Shown: piece by piece, positions 52,292-54,598 of the stretch
Position numbering within the stretch: the first letter of the stretch is position 1
Layout of the letters: every line of letters begins with the position of its first letter
Source: Armatimonadota bacterium
Lineage (GTDB): Bacteria; Armatimonadota; UBA5829; DTJY01
Length of the DNA stretch: 54,598 bases
NCBI GenBank assembly: GCA_017993055.1
Contig: JAGONM010000024.1
Coordinates: forward strand, 1 to 54,598
Direction: 5' to 3'
Made by a program: the position numbers and the translations under genes
Notes under the pieces: generated by a model
Told to the model about the DNA's origin: nothing
Seen by the model: only the letters and a program-made list of their open reading frames with translations
Databases searched by the model: none

Positions 52292-52449
52292 CCCGAAGGG
52301 CGTAACGAGAGGCCCGACCACCACCCTCGTGCCGGAGCCGCCTCTCGTTACGGCTCCGCCTACTCGAGGCTCACGGGGTTGGGCAGAAGGCTCACGGGGT
52401 TTGGGAAGAGGCTCACGGGGTTTGGGAGGGGCCTCACGGGGTTGGGCAA
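52238..52449. repeat. Composite repeat module 2, overlapping the GIY-YIG 3' end
   Basis: Two A units (52238-52279), R arm (52282-52312), 28-base spacer nearly identical to module 1, L arm (52341-52369) and four B units (52366-52449). The L arm here and the R arm at 52513-52543 bound a 203-bp element whose inner linker (about 52464-52489, core ACGCCTTCCCGC) is shared with the 50053-50213 copy. Confidence 0.85.
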
Positions 52450-52489
52450 AAGGGGAAGAGGGACTACGCCTTCCCGCGCCAAGGCCGAT

Positions 52490-52543
52490 CTCCTCGAGCC
52501 AAGTACCGACCTCCTCGAGTAGCCCGAAGGGCGTAACGAGAGG
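52490..52543. repeat. A unit and R arm closing the 203-bp element
   Basis: One A unit (52490-52510) and an R arm (52513-52543). The bases after this R arm (CCTCCTGCTTCCGTCA) resemble those after the R arm at 50213 and differ from the 28-base spacer seen in R-L modules, so there are two kinds of outer junction. Confidence 0.75.
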
Positions 52544-52552
52544 CCCTCCTGC

Positions 52553-52806
52553 TTCCGTCAGCCAAGTACCGATCTCTCTGAGCCAAGTACCGATCTCCTC
52601 GAGTAGCCCGAAGGGCGTAACGAGAGGCCCGACCACCACCCTCGTGCCGGAGCCGCCTCTCGTTACGGCTCCGCCTACTCGAGGCTCACGGGGTTTGGGA
52701 AGAGGCTCACGGGGTTTGGGAAGAGGCTCACGGGGTTTGGGAAGAGGCTCACGGGGTTTGGGAAGAGGCTCACGGGGTTTGGGAAGAGGCTCACGGGGTT
52801 TGGGAG
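52553..52806. repeat. Composite repeat module 3 with six identical B units
   Basis: Two A units (52553-52594), R arm (52597-52627), 28-base spacer identical to module 2, L arm (52656-52684), and six B units of 21 bp (52681-52806) that are almost base-for-base identical. That identity points to recent expansion. The array ends about 100 bases before the ribokinase ribosome site. Confidence 0.88.
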
Positions 52807-52916
52807 GAGGCGAAGGGGGGTCAAGCTTCCGGGAAGGGAGACGCGCGCGAGGCGGGGAAATCATAGGCGTCGGCGCGACGAGACCGCGCCGCCCGAAGAC
52901 CGCGCAGGAGGCCGAT

Positions 52917-53828
52917 ATGCCCAGGATAGTCGTCGTCGGATCGAGCAACACGGACATGGTCGTCAAGACTGAGCGCCTTCCCGCGCCGGGGGAGACCGTC
53001 ACCGGGGGGACGTTCGCCCGCGTGCCCGGGGGGAAGGGCGCGAACCAGGCGGTGGCGGCGGCGAGGCTCGGGGCGGGGGTAGTCTTCGTCGGCAAGGTCG
53101 GCATGGACCTGAACGGAGACGAGGCCGTCCGAGGGCTGGAGCGGGAGGGGATCGCGGCGGGCTTCGTCGCGCGGGACCCGAAGGCCGCGTCGGGCGTGGC
53201 GCTCATCTTCGTTGACCGATCGGGAGAGAACATGATCGCGGTGGCCCCCGGCGCGAATGCGTCGCTCTCCCCGGAAGACGTGGAACGGGCCGCCGGCGAG
53301 ATAGCTGGGGCCGACGCGCTCGTGGTCCAGCTCGAGGTGCCGATAGAAGCCGTCGAGCGCGCGGTGAGGATCGCCCGGGAGGCGGGAGTGCGCGTCATAC
53401 TCAATCCCGCGCCGGCGCGCCCTGTGCCGGCGGAGCTTCTCTCGGAGGTGGACGTGCTCACCCCGAACGAATCGGAGGCGCGCATGCTGCTCGGCCTCGG
53501 CGCGGATGAGGCGGCAGACGATCCGGCGCTTCTCGGGCGGCTTCTGACGGCGGGATGCGGGGCCGTCATCCTCACGATGGGGGCGCGCGGGGCGCTGATG
53601 GTGACTGCCGACGATGCGACAAGGATCGCCCCTCACGCGGTAGACGCTGTTGACGCGACGGCGGCGGGCGACGCATTCACCGGGGCGCTTGCGGTTGGGC
53701 TGTCCGAGGGCATGACACTCGGGGCGGCGGCCGACTTCGCGGGCGCGGCGGCTGCCCTGTCGGTGACGAGGCTGGGCGCGCAGGGGTCACTGGCGGGCAG
53801 GGCGGAGGTGGAGGCGCTTCTCCGTTGA
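52917..53828 (+). CDS. rbsK: Ribokinase (PfkB family)
   Basis: The protein has 303 residues, standard ribokinase length. VVVGSSNTDMVV opens the fold, PGGKGANQAVAAARLG is PfkB signature 1, and NPAPARP and LTPNESEA are ribokinase-specific. VDATAAGDAFTGALA carries the catalytic aspartate and anion hole. It makes ribose 5-phosphate, the substrate of RpiB encoded at 35.2 kb. AGGAGG lies five bases before the ATG. The same frame is open far upstream, but only through the repeats. Confidence 0.92.
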   Translation: MPRIVVVGSSNTDMVVKTERLPAPGETVTGGTFARVPGGKGANQAVAAARLGAGVVFVGKVGMDLNGDEAVRGLEREGIAAGFVARDPKAASGVALIFVDRSGENMIAVAPGANASLSPEDVERAAGEIAGADALVVQLEVPIEAVERAVRIAREAGVRVILNPAPARPVPAELLSEVDVLTPNESEARMLLGLGADEAADDPALLGRLLTAGCGAVILTMGARGALMVTADDATRIAPHAVDAVDATAAGDAFTGALAVGLSEGMTLGAAADFAGAAAALSVTRLGAQGSLAGRAEVEALLR

Positions 53829-53850
53829 ACCGATGAGGCGAAACGGGCTA

Positions 53851-53879
53851 TTGACCTGCTTGCGCGATTGGTGTAACAT
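53851..53879 (+). promoter_or_regulatory. Promoter of the parvulin gene
   Basis: TTGACC (53851-53856), 17 bases, TAACAT (53874-53879), about 33 bases before the ATG at 53913. Confidence 0.55.
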
Positions 53880-53912
53880 ATTGCGGGATTCAGCTTCGAA
53901 AGGAGACGCTCT

Positions 53913-54598
53913 ATGCTTTCTAGAACCGTAATAATGACACTGGTGGTCGGGATCTTGCTGTCCGCCCTGCCCGCGATGGCGCTCAACATGAGCGGGGCGC
54001 CGGACGTGGTGGCGGAAGTGAACGGCGAGAAGATCACGAAGCAGGCCCTTGGGGATGTATTGTTCGACTGGAACGCAGTGATGGTGCTGGAGGAACTGAT
54101 AGACCAGCGCATCGTTGGGCAGGAAGCGCGTAAGGCGGGGATAGTGATCACCGCCGATCAGATCAAGGCGAAGATCGAGGAGATCAAGACGCGCATTCCG
54201 CCGGGACAGACGTTTGACGAGGCGCTGAAGGGCATCGGCATGACGCCGGGGCACTTCTTTGCGCGGGTGAAGTTCGATCTTCAGATGAGAGAGATCGTCA
54301 AGCGCCAGGTAAAGGTCACCGACGACGACCTGGCGGGCTTCATCAAGGCAAGCCACATCCTTGTTCGCATTCCATACACGGCTGACGAAGCCGAAAAGGC
54401 GAAGAAGGAAGAAGAAGCAAAGGCCAAGATAGAGAAGATAGCCGCCGAGATAAAGGCAGGGAAGTCCTTCGCTGATGCGGCAAAGGAGTACAGCGACGAC
54501 ACGGCCAACAAGGAGAAGGGCGGAGACCTTGGTTTCTTCGGGAAGCAGTATATGGCGAAGGAATTCGAGGATGCGGCATTCGCATTGAAGGCCGGCGA
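53913..54598 (+). CDS. Exported parvulin-type peptidyl-prolyl isomerase (3' end cut by the window)
   Basis: At least 228 residues are visible. A signal peptide (VIMTLVVGILLSALPAMA) is followed by a SurA/PrsA-like N-terminal chaperone region (VVAEVNGEKITKQALGDV, LIDQRIVGQEARKAGI). The parvulin domain begins at ASHILVRIPYTADEAEKAKKEEE and continues with KSFADAAKEYSDDTANKEKGGDLGFFGK, where the sequence ends. It should help fold exported or outer-membrane proteins. AAAGGAGA lies a few bases before the ATG. The C-terminus is outside the window. Confidence 0.9.
   Translation, partial: MLSRTVIMTLVVGILLSALPAMALNMSGAPDVVAEVNGEKITKQALGDVLFDWNAVMVLEELIDQRIVGQEARKAGIVITADQIKAKIEEIKTRIPPGQTFDEALKGIGMTPGHFFARVKFDLQMREIVKRQVKVTDDDLAGFIKASHILVRIPYTADEAEKAKKEEEAKAKIEKIAAEIKAGKSFADAAKEYSDDTANKEKGGDLGFFGKQYMAKEFEDAAFALKAG

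Noticed and set aside
50053-52806. CRISPR array
   Set aside because: Units are directly tandem with no unique spacers, and no cas genes are present.
52125-52916. N-terminal extension of ribokinase through the repeats
   Set aside because: The ribokinase family start and an AGGAGG site are at 52906-52919; the upstream part is repeat translation.

Overview
The window looks like a piece of chromosome from an uncultured, anaerobic, diderm bacterium. Supporting signs are GC-rich coding sequence, an LptD/OstA-like outer-membrane protein, PEP-CTERM and dockerin-type surface proteins, many polysaccharide-related enzymes, and a flavin-based electron-bifurcating Flx-Hdr cluster. The mix (large polytopic DUF6785-like membrane protein, many TIM-barrel isomerase-like proteins, GH99/WbsX-like enzyme, PEP-CTERM, bacterial HerA-NurA) recalls Armatimonadota, Planctomycetota or related candidate phyla. 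That placement is inference; no rRNA or other decisive marker is present.

Layout. Positions 1-6.2 kb hold surface proteins: a dockerin protein on the minus strand, a 1.2 kb non-coding stretch, and two PEP-CTERM proteins behind a near-consensus sigma-54 promoter with an upstream palindrome. A tRNA-Pro(GGG) follows at 6.25 kb. Positions 6.4-16.4 kb hold a small membrane protein, a TIM-barrel isomerase-like protein, a KefB-type antiporter, a beta-helix protein, a GH39-like glycosidase, a polytopic membrane protein and a radical SAM protein. Positions 16.4-29.2 kb start with a 21-bp tandem repeat array and surE. They continue with two amidohydrolase-like paralogs, a GH99/WbsX-like enzyme, an opine-dehydrogenase-like protein, a B12-binding protein and an FGGY kinase in a tightly packed run. 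A secreted STN-like protein, a second TIM-barrel isomerase, a VOC protein and a PHP phosphatase come next. Positions 29.6-35.0 kb carry a nurA - unknown - herA - lptD-like minus-strand operon. Positions 35.15-41.5 kb carry a plus-strand run: rpiB, glyA, dCMP deaminase, wecA/tagO-like, wecB, an AI-2E-family permease and uppP. It ends at a strong bidirectional terminator facing dnaN.

Positions 42.8-50.3 kb are a complete minus-strand hdrC-hdrB-[hicA-hicB]-hdrA-flxD-flxC-flxB-flxA operon. A HicAB toxin-antitoxin pair sits inside it. The operon has an extended -10 promoter overlapped by an 18-bp palindrome that resembles a Rex (NADH/NAD+ sensor) operator. Positions 50.0-52.9 kb contain a family of composite repeats: inverted 29/31-bp arms flanked by two kinds of 21-bp tandem units. 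They surround a GIY-YIG nuclease gene whose last codons are made of the repeat. One copy lies in the 5' leader of the hdr operon. The window ends with ribokinase and a truncated parvulin-type prolyl isomerase.

The main themes are extracellular polysaccharide handling and sugar-acid catabolism, envelope polymer precursor supply, redox energy coupling through Flx-Hdr, and an unusual density of 21-bp-period repeats. Three genes (surE, rpiB and the membrane protein at 13410) have -10 boxes only 7-8 bases before their start codon, which predicts leaderless mRNAs.
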